NCBI RefSeq assembly: GCF_004514425.2
Contig: NZ_MYFN02000001.1
Location: 744,515-808,514, forward strand
Length of the DNA: 64,000 bases
Reading direction: 5' to 3'
DNA from: Shinella sumterensis
GTDB lineage: Bacteria > Pseudomonadota > Alphaproteobacteria > Rhizobiales > Rhizobiaceae
Shown one piece after another: positions 34,898 through 43,361 of this stretch (position 1 is its first letter; each line of letters begins with the position of its first letter). The translations under genes and the position numbers were made by a program. The notes under the pieces are model-generated. The model saw only the letters and a list, made by a program, of their open reading frames with translations, ran no database searches and was not told the origin of the DNA.

Positions 34898-36701
34898 CTG
34901 TCTTTTCCGGCTCGCTGTGTTTTTCGGATTTCGCGGGGTTTGCGACGACGCGCAGCGGCATGATCCCATGGCCGGTCGCGGCAAAGCCGTTTCTGCCTGC
35001 GTGAGCAGGCTTCAGCACCTGTCCGAGGACGGCGTCTCGCGGGCCGAATGCCTTCTGGCGTCCCCCCTCCATCATCAAGACCTGATCGACCACGCCGATG
35101 GCGCTTGGACGATGCGCAACCACGACGACGATGCCGTTGCGTTCGCGCACCGAGGCAATGGCGCGCACGACCGCGGCCTCGCCTTCGGCATCGAGATTGG
35201 CATTGGGCTCATCCAGCACGACGAGGAACGGATCGCCGTAAAGCGCCCGCGCCAGCCCGATGCGTTGGCGCTGCCCGGCTGAAAGGGAAGAGCCAGATTC
35301 GCCGATGCGCGTCTTGTATCCCTCCTCGAAGCGCAGGATCAGATCGTGGGCGCCGGCGGTCCGGGCAGCCGCGACGATGGCCTCGCTGTCGGCATCCTCC
35401 TCGAAGCGCGCGATGTTCTCGGCGATTGTGCCGTCGAACAGCTCGACGCCCTGCGGCAGGTAGCCGATATGGCGCCCGAGTGCTTCGCGGTTCCACTGGC
35501 CGAGACTGGCGCCGTCGAGGCGCACCTTGCCGCCCGCTGCGGACCATGCGCCGACAAGCGCGCGCGAAAGCGTCGATTTGCCGGAGCCGGAGGGTCCGAT
35601 GATGCCGAGCGCGCTGCCGGCCTGAATTTGGAAGCCGACAGCGGCCACCGTCGGCCGCTTCTCGCCGGGCGGCACGATGGTGACGTTCTCGACACGGAGG
35701 TCCCGGCGTGGTGCCGGCAAAGCCATCGTCTCCGGCACAGGCGGGATTTTCCCGAACAGATCCTGCAGGCGCTTCCAGCTCTGCCGCGCCATGAGGAAGG
35801 GTTTCCAGCTTGCGATCGCCAGGTCGACCGGGGCAAGCGCCCGCCCCACCATGATGGAGCTCGCGATCATGATGCCGCCGGTCGCCTGCTGTTCGATGAC
35901 CAGCCAGGCGCCAACGCCGAGCACCGCCGATTGCAGCATCAGGCGCAAGGTTTTCGACAGGCTGCCGAGGCCACCCGCGATATCGCCGGCTCGGCGGTTG
36001 GCGGCGAGATAGTCCGCGTTCGCCCGCCGCCACCGCGCTTCCAACCTTCCGGAAAGCCCGAGCGCCTGCACGATCTCGGCATTGCGGCGCGTGGCTTCAA
36101 GGAGACCGTTGCGGGCCATGTTGTGGGCGATGCTCTCACGAACGGGCTTCCGCGACAGCGCATTGGCGAGAATGGTCAGGGCGACGAGCACGACGGCACC
36201 GGCAAGCGCCGTCACGCCGATCCAGAAATGAAACAGGAAGCAGATGCCGAGATAGAGCGGCATCCAGGGCAGGTCGAAGAAGGCGGTCGGGCCCTGTCCG
36301 GAAAGGAAGCCGCGGACATTGTCCAGGTCGCGCAAAGGCTGAAGCCCGTCGCCCGGCATGCGTGCAACGAGAGGCAGGCGCACGACGGCATCGTGCACGG
36401 GGCCGCACAGCACGCCGTCCACGTGCTCGCCTATGCGCAACAGGACACGCGCCCGGACGATATCGAGCCCTGCCTGGAACAGGTAAAGCCCTGCCGCCAG
36501 GATGGCGAGCCCAACGAGGGTGGGCACGCTGCCGCTTGCGAGGACGCGGTCATAGACCTGAAGCATGAAGAGCGGCGAGGTCAGCGCCAGAACGTTGACC
36601 ACGCCGCTGATGAGCGCTATCCCCAGGGATGCTCGTCTGAGAGGTGAGGCGACCGCCGCAGTCAGAGACTGCGACGGGGCCTGCTGTGGGGCTACCAACA
36701 C
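34884..36701 (-). CDS. hasD: Type I secretion ABC exporter (PrtD family, HasD-like)
   Basis: A 605-residue exporter: an N-terminal transmembrane domain (five to six helices to about residue 330) fused to an ATPase with Walker A (GIIGPSGSGKSTLSRAL), signature LSAGQRQRIGLARAL, Walker B (FLVVLDEPNANLD) and a switch histidine (VVAHRP). It lacks the C39-like peptidase domain, as in PrtD/HasD, which export RTX proteins and hemophores with C-terminal signals. It lies 13 bp downstream of the hemophore gene, its likely cargo. Confidence 0.93.
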   Translation of the reverse strand: MLVAPQQAPSQSLTAAVASPLRRASLGIALISGVVNVLALTSPLFMLQVYDRVLASGSVPTLVGLAILAAGLYLFQAGLDIVRARVLLRIGEHVDGVLCGPVHDAVVRLPLVARMPGDGLQPLRDLDNVRGFLSGQGPTAFFDLPWMPLYLGICFLFHFWIGVTALAGAVVLVALTILANALSRKPVRESIAHNMARNGLLEATRRNAEIVQALGLSGRLEARWRRANADYLAANRRAGDIAGGLGSLSKTLRLMLQSAVLGVGAWLVIEQQATGGIMIASSIMVGRALAPVDLAIASWKPFLMARQSWKRLQDLFGKIPPVPETMALPAPRRDLRVENVTIVPPGEKRPTVAAVGFQIQAGSALGIIGPSGSGKSTLSRALVGAWSAAGGKVRLDGASLGQWNREALGRHIGYLPQGVELFDGTIAENIARFEEDADSEAIVAAARTAGAHDLILRFEEGYKTRIGESGSSLSAGQRQRIGLARALYGDPFLVVLDEPNANLDAEGEAAVVRAIASVRERNGIVVVVAHRPSAIGVVDQVLMMEGGRQKAFGPRDAVLGQVLKPAHAGRNGFAATGHGIMPLRVVANPAKSEKHSEPEKTDGDT

Positions 36702-36714
36702 TACAGCAAACTTC

Positions 36715-37497
36715 TCAGACGAACAGGTTCACGCCGCTGACCAGCGAATTGTTCGCAATGTCCTGGACGGAAATGCTGCCGTTCACGCCATCCGTGATGG
36801 TGGCGTCGTAGAGGCCGCTGGCGGCATCATAGGCATAGGTCACGGAAAGTGCGCTTCCGGCCGCCCATGCGGAGATATCGATGATGTCTTCGGCGGCATT
36901 GAAGTCGGTGATCACGTCGTTGCCATCGGTACCACCGAAAATGAAGGTATCGTATCCGCTATTGCCGGTCAGCGTGTCATTGCCGTTGAAGCTGTAGAGC
37001 ACATCGTCGCCCGCGCTTCCGTTGAACGTGTTGTTCTGGCTGTTCAGCACGCTGATCAGGTTTGCCGGATTGCCCTGCATGATGCCGTAGACGAAATTGT
37101 GCACCGGGTTTGCGGCACCTGTGCCGGTCAGCCCGAGGCCGTTGATGTCGATGTCCCATGAGGACTGCGAGAAGGTGTCCGTGCCGGAATTGTAGCTGAG
37201 CCCCCGGCCGAAGGTCGCGCCATCGACGGCGCCCGCGAGAACGTGCGACGTCATATCGTAATAGAGATCGCCCGCGCTGCCGGAATCGAGCACCACGGTG
37301 TCGGCGCTGCCCACACCACCGACCGTCGCGCTGTTGCTGTCGGCGACGGCGAACTGGTTACCCGAAAAATCGACCGGATTGGTGGAGAAGAAGCCATAGT
37401 AACCGGGCGTGAAGCTCGCGTCCCACGCCTCCAGATAACCGAGGAAGTCAATGCCAAGGCCGTCGTTGTTGGCGTCATTGAAATCGATCGTTGCCAT
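36715..37497 (-). CDS. hasA: HasA-like secreted hemophore with C-terminal RTX domain
   Basis: A 260-residue protein without an N-terminal signal. Residues 10-155 match the HasA hemophore pattern: YGFFSTNPVDFSGNQFAV, the heme-ligand segment DLYYDMTSHVLAGAVDG (Y80 and H85, corresponding to Serratia Y75 and H83), FGRGLSYNSG and VHNFVYGIMQGNPANLISVL. No histidine is present in the first 60 residues where Serratia HasA has H32. Residues about 157-200 add RTX nonapeptide repeats (GSAGDDVLY, FNGNDTLT, GNSGYDTFIF) and a serralysin-type tail ending VNLFV, which replaces the short native HasA signal. It should bind heme outside the cell and hand it to the receptor encoded upstream. A GAAAGGA ribosome site precedes the ATG. 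Confidence 0.85.
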   Translation of the reverse strand: MATIDFNDANNDGLGIDFLGYLEAWDASFTPGYYGFFSTNPVDFSGNQFAVADSNSATVGGVGSADTVVLDSGSAGDLYYDMTSHVLAGAVDGATFGRGLSYNSGTDTFSQSSWDIDINGLGLTGTGAANPVHNFVYGIMQGNPANLISVLNSQNNTFNGSAGDDVLYSFNGNDTLTGNSGYDTFIFGGTDGNDVITDFNAAEDIIDISAWAAGSALSVTYAYDAASGLYDATITDGVNGSISVQDIANNSLVSGVNLFV

Positions 37498-37522
37498 TTG
37501 TTTTCCTTTCTAGGGGTTAGCT

Positions 37523-37541
37523 GCATCCGGACCATGGATGC
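37523..37541 (-). promoter_or_regulatory. Hairpin between hasR and hasA
   Basis: GCATCC and GGATGC pair around a seven-base loop, about 25 bp before the hemophore start, in the 90-bp gap after the receptor gene. Such a structure could raise hemophore expression relative to the receptor by RNA processing or protection; this is inference. Confidence 0.35.
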
Positions 37542-37587
37542 GGCTGGTCTCACGCCGGGTCATGTGTGAACCGGCGCGATTGCGGGA

Positions 37588-40233
37588 TCAGAACCTGACC
37601 TTGAGCGACAGGGTCGCGGTGCGGCCGGGTGCTGGAAAATCGGATGAGTTCATCGGGTCGACATAGGCGACATCGGTCAGGTTGTTGACGGCGAAGCGCA
37701 GCGAGGCATTCTCGTTGAAATCCCAGGAGCCATAGATGTCGAAGGTGGTGAAGGGCTTGGCCTTGTAGCTGCTCGCGAACAGGCCGATCTGGTCGGAGGG
37801 AACGACACGGTTGGCGCGCGCACCGACATTCAGCCTGTCATCGAAGAACCGAACGCCGACATCGGCGGTGAAGCGGTACTTCGGGGCAACGGATACATAG
37901 AGGATCGATCCATTGCCCGTCGACGTCGGATTGCCCCAGGGGTTGTCGCTATATGTCTTGGGAAAGTCACCTTTGGTGTAGGTAAACGAGCCGCCGGCAT
38001 AGTAGGGGCCGGCGTCATAGTTGCCCTCGATCTCGACACCGCGCAGGCGTGAATCGCCGATAAGGTTCGTATAGGCGTAGTAGCTGCTGACCTGGCCGCC
38101 AGCTGCAGGGTTTCCGCTCACGGTTCCAAGCGCAATGTAGTTTGCGATCGTCTTGTCGAAGTAGGCCGCCTTGAGCCGCAGGCTGTCTCCGCCGGCCAGC
38201 AGGTCGTCGGCGGTGATGTTGATGCCCGCCTCCCACGTTTGCGAGGTTTCCGGCTTGAGGTTCGCGTTCGGCGCATAGTCCATCAGGTTGCCGATATGCG
38301 AGCCGCCCAACAGCATTTCGCCGAGCGTTCCGGGGCGGAAGCCTTCGGCATATTTCCCGAAGATCTGGACGCCGTTCCATGGCTTTACGGCAACCAGTGC
38401 TTCCGGTGAGAAGCGTCCTGCGGAATGGTCGAGGGCGATATCGTGGACGATGTCTCGCACGCCATAAACCGGTCGCGTCACCCAAATTCGGCATTCGCCG
38501 TTGTTTCGATTTGGCGGCCAGTAAACGCGGCAGACACCGGGGTCGACGAGGTATGTCTCCGTACCGCCGTCGATCCGCGATGAACCCTTGATCTTGTAGT
38601 AATCGTAGCGTCCACCCAAGGATGCTTCCAACCAATCCTCATGCTCGTATTTTGCCGTGGCGAACGTGCTCGAAAGCCAGCGCTCGCCCGTCGGGTTGGG
38701 GCCGCTGAACCACCAGGCGTTGCCTGCATCGCCGGGGTCCCTGTTGAGGACCCCCGTGTCTGCGCGGTCGAGGAAGATTTCCGTCCCGTAATGGAAGGAA
38801 AGCTCGCCGGTGGGAAGCGCGACCCGGCTGGTGTTCTCCAGGCTGAGACCATAGGTGTTCAATCCGTAGTCGACATCAAACTCGCCATAGTCGTTACGGC
38901 CCGAGCGCCATTGACGGTTTTCCGTCCGGTTCCACCACAATTGGCCTTTCAGGTCGAACAGCGGATCGTCGGGATTGTAGGTATAGGTCAGCGTGCCCGT
39001 CAGATTGCGCACGTGGTTGGTGTTTTCGTTCGTGGCGAGCGCGGTGCTGGTCGTGAAGCGTGCATCGTAGCCGACGAAGCCCAACTCGATGCGCTGGTCG
39101 TTTTCCAGGTCGAGGCCGGCCTTGATGAGGCCGGATGTGGTGTCCGAGCCGGTGAAGACGGGCTTGTCGCCGCCGGGATTGCCCTCCAGCGTTCCATTCT
39201 TGCCGATCTGGTAGGTGTCGAGGTTCTTGCGGCTGAGCGCCGCCACGATGTCGATGCCGTCGTCGGTACGGGCTGCGAGCGCTGCCGAGCCGTAGAACTC
39301 GTAGGCGTTGGTGCCCCTGGTCGCGTCGATCCAGCCGCCGGCATTGTGGCCTTCGAGAAGCACATCGTCGGCCGTCAGTGTTCGGAAGCCCACGACGCCG
39401 CCGTGCGAACCGCCGCTGCCGACACCGGCGCCGGCATTCTTGTCGATCTCCACGGTCCTGATCAGCGCGGGATCGACATAGACATTCGACGTGTAGCCGT
39501 GTCCCGCCTGCTGGAAGTTCTGGCGCGCACCGTCGATCGTCGTCGTGACGCGGGTCTGGTCCTGCAAGCCCCGCACATTGATGGCAACACCGGGGTTCTG
39601 CGCCGCACCGGCGACCGAAACGCCGGAGACACCGGAAAACAGGTCATAGGCGTTGCGCGGCTGCTTCTTCTCGATGGCCTCGCGCGATACGACGCTGACA
39701 CTTGCCGGCGTCTCGTAGACCCAGTCGGGTGTGCCCTGGAAACCGGCGCCGCTGGAGGCGCTCCGCGGACCTTTTCCCACATTGATGGTTTCCAGCACCG
39801 TCGAGCCATCGGTCGCGCCGAGATCGGACGCTTGGCCGCCGCCGCTCAGAATGGCCGAACTGCCGCTGACACGACCCTGTATGCCGGTGCCGGCAAGCAT
39901 GCGCGAAAGGGCTTCCGACGGTGTGAAACTGCCGACAACAGCGTTCGTCCGGATGTCTCCCGCCTGCGTGGCAGAAAGGGTGACCTGGAGGCCGGATTGC
40001 CGGCCAAAGGCACCCACGGCATTGGCCAGTGTTTGGGCCGGAATGTTGAAGGCAATACGTGCCGTGCCCGTTGCACTGTCCTCGGACGCGCTTTCGGTCG
40101 TCTGCGCGTTTTGTCCCAGTGCTGGTGCGCACGCACACATCAAAGCGAGCGCCGTCGTCGCGAGAAATACCGTGTGGGAGCGGACGGTTCCGTTGCCTTT
40201 CGCAAGCGGCGTCACCGGGTATGTGGTATGCAT
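37588..40233 (-). CDS. hasR: TonB-dependent heme/hemophore receptor with signalling domain (HasR-like)
   Basis: An 881-residue outer-membrane receptor: signal peptide (HTVFLATTALALMCACAPAL), an STN signalling domain at about residues 52-120 (IAFNIPAQTLANAVGAFGRQ), a plug (YETPASVSVVSREAIEKKQP, RGLQDQTRVTTTIDGARQN) and a 22-strand barrel ending in Phe (LSLKVRF). The STN domain is the hallmark of receptors that signal to a FecR/FecI pair, and such a pair is encoded just upstream. The hemoglobin/heme subfamily and the hemophore gene next to it support HasR. Ferric siderophore uptake is the main alternative. Confidence 0.9.
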   Translation of the reverse strand: MHTTYPVTPLAKGNGTVRSHTVFLATTALALMCACAPALGQNAQTTESASEDSATGTARIAFNIPAQTLANAVGAFGRQSGLQVTLSATQAGDIRTNAVVGSFTPSEALSRMLAGTGIQGRVSGSSAILSGGGQASDLGATDGSTVLETINVGKGPRSASSGAGFQGTPDWVYETPASVSVVSREAIEKKQPRNAYDLFSGVSGVSVAGAAQNPGVAINVRGLQDQTRVTTTIDGARQNFQQAGHGYTSNVYVDPALIRTVEIDKNAGAGVGSGGSHGGVVGFRTLTADDVLLEGHNAGGWIDATRGTNAYEFYGSAALAARTDDGIDIVAALSRKNLDTYQIGKNGTLEGNPGGDKPVFTGSDTTSGLIKAGLDLENDQRIELGFVGYDARFTTSTALATNENTNHVRNLTGTLTYTYNPDDPLFDLKGQLWWNRTENRQWRSGRNDYGEFDVDYGLNTYGLSLENTSRVALPTGELSFHYGTEIFLDRADTGVLNRDPGDAGNAWWFSGPNPTGERWLSSTFATAKYEHEDWLEASLGGRYDYYKIKGSSRIDGGTETYLVDPGVCRVYWPPNRNNGECRIWVTRPVYGVRDIVHDIALDHSAGRFSPEALVAVKPWNGVQIFGKYAEGFRPGTLGEMLLGGSHIGNLMDYAPNANLKPETSQTWEAGINITADDLLAGGDSLRLKAAYFDKTIANYIALGTVSGNPAAGGQVSSYYAYTNLIGDSRLRGVEIEGNYDAGPYYAGGSFTYTKGDFPKTYSDNPWGNPTSTGNGSILYVSVAPKYRFTADVGVRFFDDRLNVGARANRVVPSDQIGLFASSYKAKPFTTFDIYGSWDFNENASLRFAVNNLTDVAYVDPMNSSDFPAPGRTATLSLKVRF

Positions 40234-40280
40234 GTCTTCGTCTCTTCGTTGCAGCGCGCTTCATGCGGCACTCAACGGAA

Positions 40281-40306
40281 AGACGGACAGCTGCGGATTT
40301 TTTCCC
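40281..40306 (-). promoter_or_regulatory. Candidate ECF iron-starvation promoter upstream of hasR
   Basis: Read toward hasR, GGGAAAAAA is followed after 12 bp by CGTCT, 48 bp before the start codon. GGAAA-type -35 and CGTC-type -10 elements with about this spacing are used by FecI/PvdS-group sigma factors. Use by the adjacent sigma factor is inference. Confidence 0.4.
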
Positions 40307-40360
40307 AGCTTTTTTCGTACTTTACGCTAAACCTTGATTATTTCAGTCATATTTTTATTA

Positions 40361-41365
40361 TCAGAAGCGGCTGATGAGCCGCGCTATCGGCGAGACGCGT
40401 CGCACTTTGCCGCCATAGGGCATCACGAGCGCCTGTAGCGCCTGATCGGGATTGCGAAGGTCGTAGAAGCCTGTCACCCGCCGGCTGGCCAAGGTGCTGT
40501 CGGGCAGTGAGATCCAGGCGGGGTGATAGCGGCGGATCTGCTCCACGACGGAGCCGATCGTGGCATCCACCACGAATATCTTCCCGTCGCGCCACGTGGC
40601 GATATCGGAAACCGGGATTGTCGCGCGCGACACTTCGCCGGTGGCGCTGTTGGCCGTCAATTGGTCGCCGGGCGCGAGGAATTCCGCCGGCGCATCCCGG
40701 CCGACAGATGCCTTGACGGAACCCTCTGCCAGCGCGACGACGGTCAGATCGCCATCGGTCTGGACATCGAATTTCGTGCCGAGAACCGTGACCTCGACGC
40801 CGTTGGCGTCGACGGTGAAGGGACGGTTTTTATCCGGTGTGACCTCGAAAAAGGCCTCACCCGCAAGGAGACGCACGGCACGGCGCCCGTTTGCGAAATC
40901 CGTCGCAATGGCGCTCGCACCGGAAAGGTGAACGAGGCTGCCGTCTTCCAGTGTAATGGTCCGGCTTTCGGCGGTCTGCGTCCTGTAGTCGGCTTCCATG
41001 CGAAGCATGATGGCCGGCCCGACGATGAACGCGAGACAGAGCAAGGCGGCGGCTGCCGCCCCGAACATACCAGCGCGACGTGCCAAGCCTGCGCGGCGCG
41101 GATGGTAGGGTCTCGGAGAGGCCGAGGCGTGCGCGGCGTCCTTCCAGCTCTCCTTGAGGACGGGGACGGTTGCGCCGAGGGCCTGCCAGGCGACCTGCAA
41201 CCGCGACCACGCCTGCCGGTGTTGTTCGGACTGGTCGAGCCAATGCTCGAACCTGTCCCGGCAGAGGTGGTCGCCCGGCTCTTCCTGCAGGGCAATCATC
41301 CATCCGGCCGCCTCTTCGGCAATGGCCTGGGGTATGTCCGTTCCTGTATCGCGCATGCCGGTCAT
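40361..41365 (-). CDS. hasS: FecR-family transmembrane sensor, anti-sigma factor (HasS-like)
   Basis: A 334-residue inner-membrane protein: a cytoplasmic sigma-binding segment (IAEEAAGWMIALQE, HWLDQSEQHRQAWSRL), one membrane helix near residues 88-112 (GAAAAALLCLAFIVGPAIML) and a periplasmic FecR domain (LEDGSLVHLSGASAIATDF, AGEAFFEV, TKFDVQ). I use the ATG at 41365, which has GAAGG just upstream; 41356 is also possible. It relays receptor occupancy to the sigma factor. The 128-bp gap to the receptor carries an ECF-type promoter candidate. Confidence 0.9.
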   Translation of the reverse strand: MTGMRDTGTDIPQAIAEEAAGWMIALQEEPGDHLCRDRFEHWLDQSEQHRQAWSRLQVAWQALGATVPVLKESWKDAAHASASPRPYHPRRAGLARRAGMFGAAAAALLCLAFIVGPAIMLRMEADYRTQTAESRTITLEDGSLVHLSGASAIATDFANGRRAVRLLAGEAFFEVTPDKNRPFTVDANGVEVTVLGTKFDVQTDGDLTVVALAEGSVKASVGRDAPAEFLAPGDQLTANSATGEVSRATIPVSDIATWRDGKIFVVDATIGSVVEQIRRYHPAWISLPDSTLASRRVTGFYDLRNPDQALQALVMPYGGKVRRVSPIARLISRF

Positions 41366-41474
41366 CGCCTTCGTCTCGCCTGTACCCGCAGAAGCCGCCC
41401 TCGCGAATGTACTCGTCACCTATAAGACGAATAGCTCCGGAGATTTTCTCAGGAACGGATACGATTTCTCTTTC

Positions 41475-41975
41475 CTAGAGTATCTTTTTCAGCAGCTCGG
41501 CCAGCCCGGACTGGATCAGCCGATGGGCGCTCGATGTCGAAACACCAAGATGGCGCGCAATCTCCTCGATGCGGTAGCCGCCGAAACGATGCATTTCGAG
41601 CGCCATGCGCTTTTGTGTCGGCATCGTCTCCATGACGGCTTCGACCTGACGAACCCGATCGCACAAGAGAACTTGTTCCTCGGGTGTGTCGTGGTTTTGC
41701 GGCAGGCCCCACCAGGGCGTATCGTCGGGATGTCCGCGCGCCTCAAGCCGGCGCCGCCGCCTCGTGTCGAAGGCGAGGTTGCGCACGATGCGGTAGAGGT
41801 AGGACTTGAGCCGCGAGGGCTCATCCGCCGCCTCCGGCACGAAGCGCACGAAAGCCTCCTGCACGATATCCTCGGCATCTTCCCGGGAACCGACAATCGG
41901 CGTGGCATACCGCACCAGTTCGGCGCGATAGGCCACATAGGCTTCGTTGCGCGTATCCCGTCCCTGACTGCCCAT
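41475..41975 (-). CDS. hasI: ECF sigma factor, FecI/HasI type
   Basis: A 166-residue sigma-70 family factor with region 2 (DAEDIVQEAFVRFVPEA, LKSYLYRIVRNLAFD) and region 4 (MPTQKRMALEMHRFGGYRIEEIARHLGVSTSSAHRLI). Size and sequence match iron-starvation sigma factors. It begins the six-gene heme locus and should direct transcription of the receptor and hemophore once released by the FecR-type protein. A TGA-N9-TCA box lies about 100 bp upstream. Confidence 0.92.
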   Translation of the reverse strand: MGSQGRDTRNEAYVAYRAELVRYATPIVGSREDAEDIVQEAFVRFVPEAADEPSRLKSYLYRIVRNLAFDTRRRRRLEARGHPDDTPWWGLPQNHDTPEEQVLLCDRVRQVEAVMETMPTQKRMALEMHRFGGYRIEEIARHLGVSTSSAHRLIQSGLAELLKKIL

Positions 41976-42073
41976 ATGCCCGCCAAGCGCCTTCCGTCAC
42001 GGTCCAGCATGTCTTTTCGCAGGACACCGGCACTCCTGAATTGCCGTTGGTGACTCTGATAGCCATAATAAGC

Positions 42074-42088
42074 TGAGTTTTGCAATCA
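42074..42088. promoter_or_regulatory. Candidate iron-responsive operator (RirA-type box) upstream of the has locus
   Basis: TGAGTTTTGCAATCA fits TGA-N9-TCA, the iron-responsive operator linked to RirA in rhizobia. It sits about 100 bp upstream of the sigma factor gene in an AT-rich stretch. Only six bases are fixed, so chance is possible. Confidence 0.4.
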
Positions 42089-42194
42089 TGTTATTGGGGC
42101 GGCGGGATATCGCAGATACGTCGTTGCAAGCGGTGCGGATACTGCATCTGGCAATGCGGTACTCAAACTGCGCGCGAGGCAAGACCGCTCTGGT

Positions 42195-43190
42195 CTAGCC
42201 GACGCTCAGGTTCGCGCAAACGGCTTTTGCCGTTTCCTGATCGGTTATCAGGATGGTGGCGATGCGGGCCTTCAGCATCCCATGGATCGCATCCACCTTT
42301 TCCGGGCCGCCGCCGATACAAAGGCGTTCCGGCACATTCAGGAAATCGTCGAGAGGCATGACGAGATGGCGGTCATCGAAACCTGTGCGGATGATCGCGC
42401 CGTCGATGTCGAAAAAGTAGCCTGAGGCGAAGCCGACCGCACCCTTGTCCTGATACTGCCGAAGCAGTTCTTCCGTCATGACGCCGGTATCTTCCAGCAG
42501 GGTGGGGCCTGTGATGTGGGTAACGCCGAAGAGCGATTTCGTGCAGTGCCGCAGAAGGTCGAAATGCTGTCCGACGATGGGCTCCTGCATGAGGAGCGAC
42601 TTCATTTTCGCGTTGGACACGACACCCGGCGCGTGCAGGTTGACACAGCGCGCATTCAGGCGCGCGGCGATGTTGGACGTGCACAATTCCGGGGAGAAGT
42701 CGTAGGTTGCTATCGAGCTGCCGGTGACCTGGGCAACTGTGACGCCTGGCATGCTGGTCGGTGAAAGCGCCTTCGACAACGCCATGACCGTGCGCCCCCA
42801 CGCAACGCCGACGACGTCGTCCTTTTCCAACTTCTGTTCGAAAATCCGTGCCCCGAGCCGCCCGATCTGTTCGGAAAGCGCGGCTCCGCCCGACGATGAG
42901 GGCAGGACATAACACTCGGCGAGCTGCCCCTTCTCCTTCAGCTCGACCGATAGGTCGGCGCGCTCGAGACGGGTCGGGTCGATTGTGATCGTGACGATCC
43001 CCTCATCGCGCGCTTTCTGAAGCAGGTTGAACACCGAGGAGCGTGATATGCCGAGCTGTGTGGCGATCTCGTCCTGCTTGAGGCCTTCTTCGTAATAAAG
43101 CCACGCCACCCACAAGGGCAGATCGGCGCCGAATTGCATGGGCGGCGCTTTTTTTCGGCCAATACGGTCTTGGGGGTGTTCGGATTGCAT
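42195..43190 (-). CDS. SorC/DeoR-family sugar-responsive regulator (EryD-like group)
   Basis: A 331-residue regulator with an N-terminal helix-turn-helix (LKQDEIATQLGISRSSVFNLLQ near residues 38-59) and a large sugar-phosphate-binding domain (VVGVAWGRTVMALSKAL, VTQVTGS-like, GFASGYFFDIDGAI, CIGGGPEKVDAIHGML). This is the SorC plan shared by EryD, the erythritol regulator of Brucella and rhizobia. It is divergent from a polyol operon, with repeated ATGAAAAATG half-sites in between. A start at 43139 is also possible. The effector is probably a phosphorylated intermediate of the operon. Confidence 0.9.
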   Translation of the reverse strand: MQSEHPQDRIGRKKAPPMQFGADLPLWVAWLYYEEGLKQDEIATQLGISRSSVFNLLQKARDEGIVTITIDPTRLERADLSVELKEKGQLAECYVLPSSSGGAALSEQIGRLGARIFEQKLEKDDVVGVAWGRTVMALSKALSPTSMPGVTVAQVTGSSIATYDFSPELCTSNIAARLNARCVNLHAPGVVSNAKMKSLLMQEPIVGQHFDLLRHCTKSLFGVTHITGPTLLEDTGVMTEELLRQYQDKGAVGFASGYFFDIDGAIIRTGFDDRHLVMPLDDFLNVPERLCIGGGPEKVDAIHGMLKARIATILITDQETAKAVCANLSVG

Positions 43191-43293
43191 CTGCGTCGTG
43201 GGTCTCCCTTCCTTTCATTTGGCAGCTTTTAGGCTGCAAGTCCAGTTTCCGCCCGCGTTGGGCTGTAACGCGAATGGCAAAATTCAACTAATC

Positions 43294-43336
43294 ATGAAAA
43301 ATGTTATTGACATTTTGCATCCACAAATGAAAAATG
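43294..43336. promoter_or_regulatory. Candidate SorC operator with three half-sites
   Basis: ATGAAAAATG (43294-43303) faces CATTTTGCAT (43311-43320) as an inverted repeat matching at 9 of 10 positions. A third exact ATGAAAAATG follows at 43327-43336, 33 bp (three helical turns) from the first. A TTGACA hexamer (43307-43312) lies within. The site is 26 bp before the first polyol gene, so bound protein would block its promoter. Confidence 0.55.
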
Positions 43337-43361
43337 CCATCAACAAGTCTGGGAGGACATG

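Noticed and set aside
38641..40374. A 577-codon open frame antisense to the TonB receptor
   Set aside because: No recognisable domain, no ribosome binding site, and the opposite strand encodes the full receptor.
37588..41975. Reading the sigma/anti-sigma/receptor trio as a ferric citrate (Fec) system
   Set aside because: The receptor falls in the heme/hemoglobin type and the next gene is a HasA-like hemophore with its own exporter, which fits heme uptake better.
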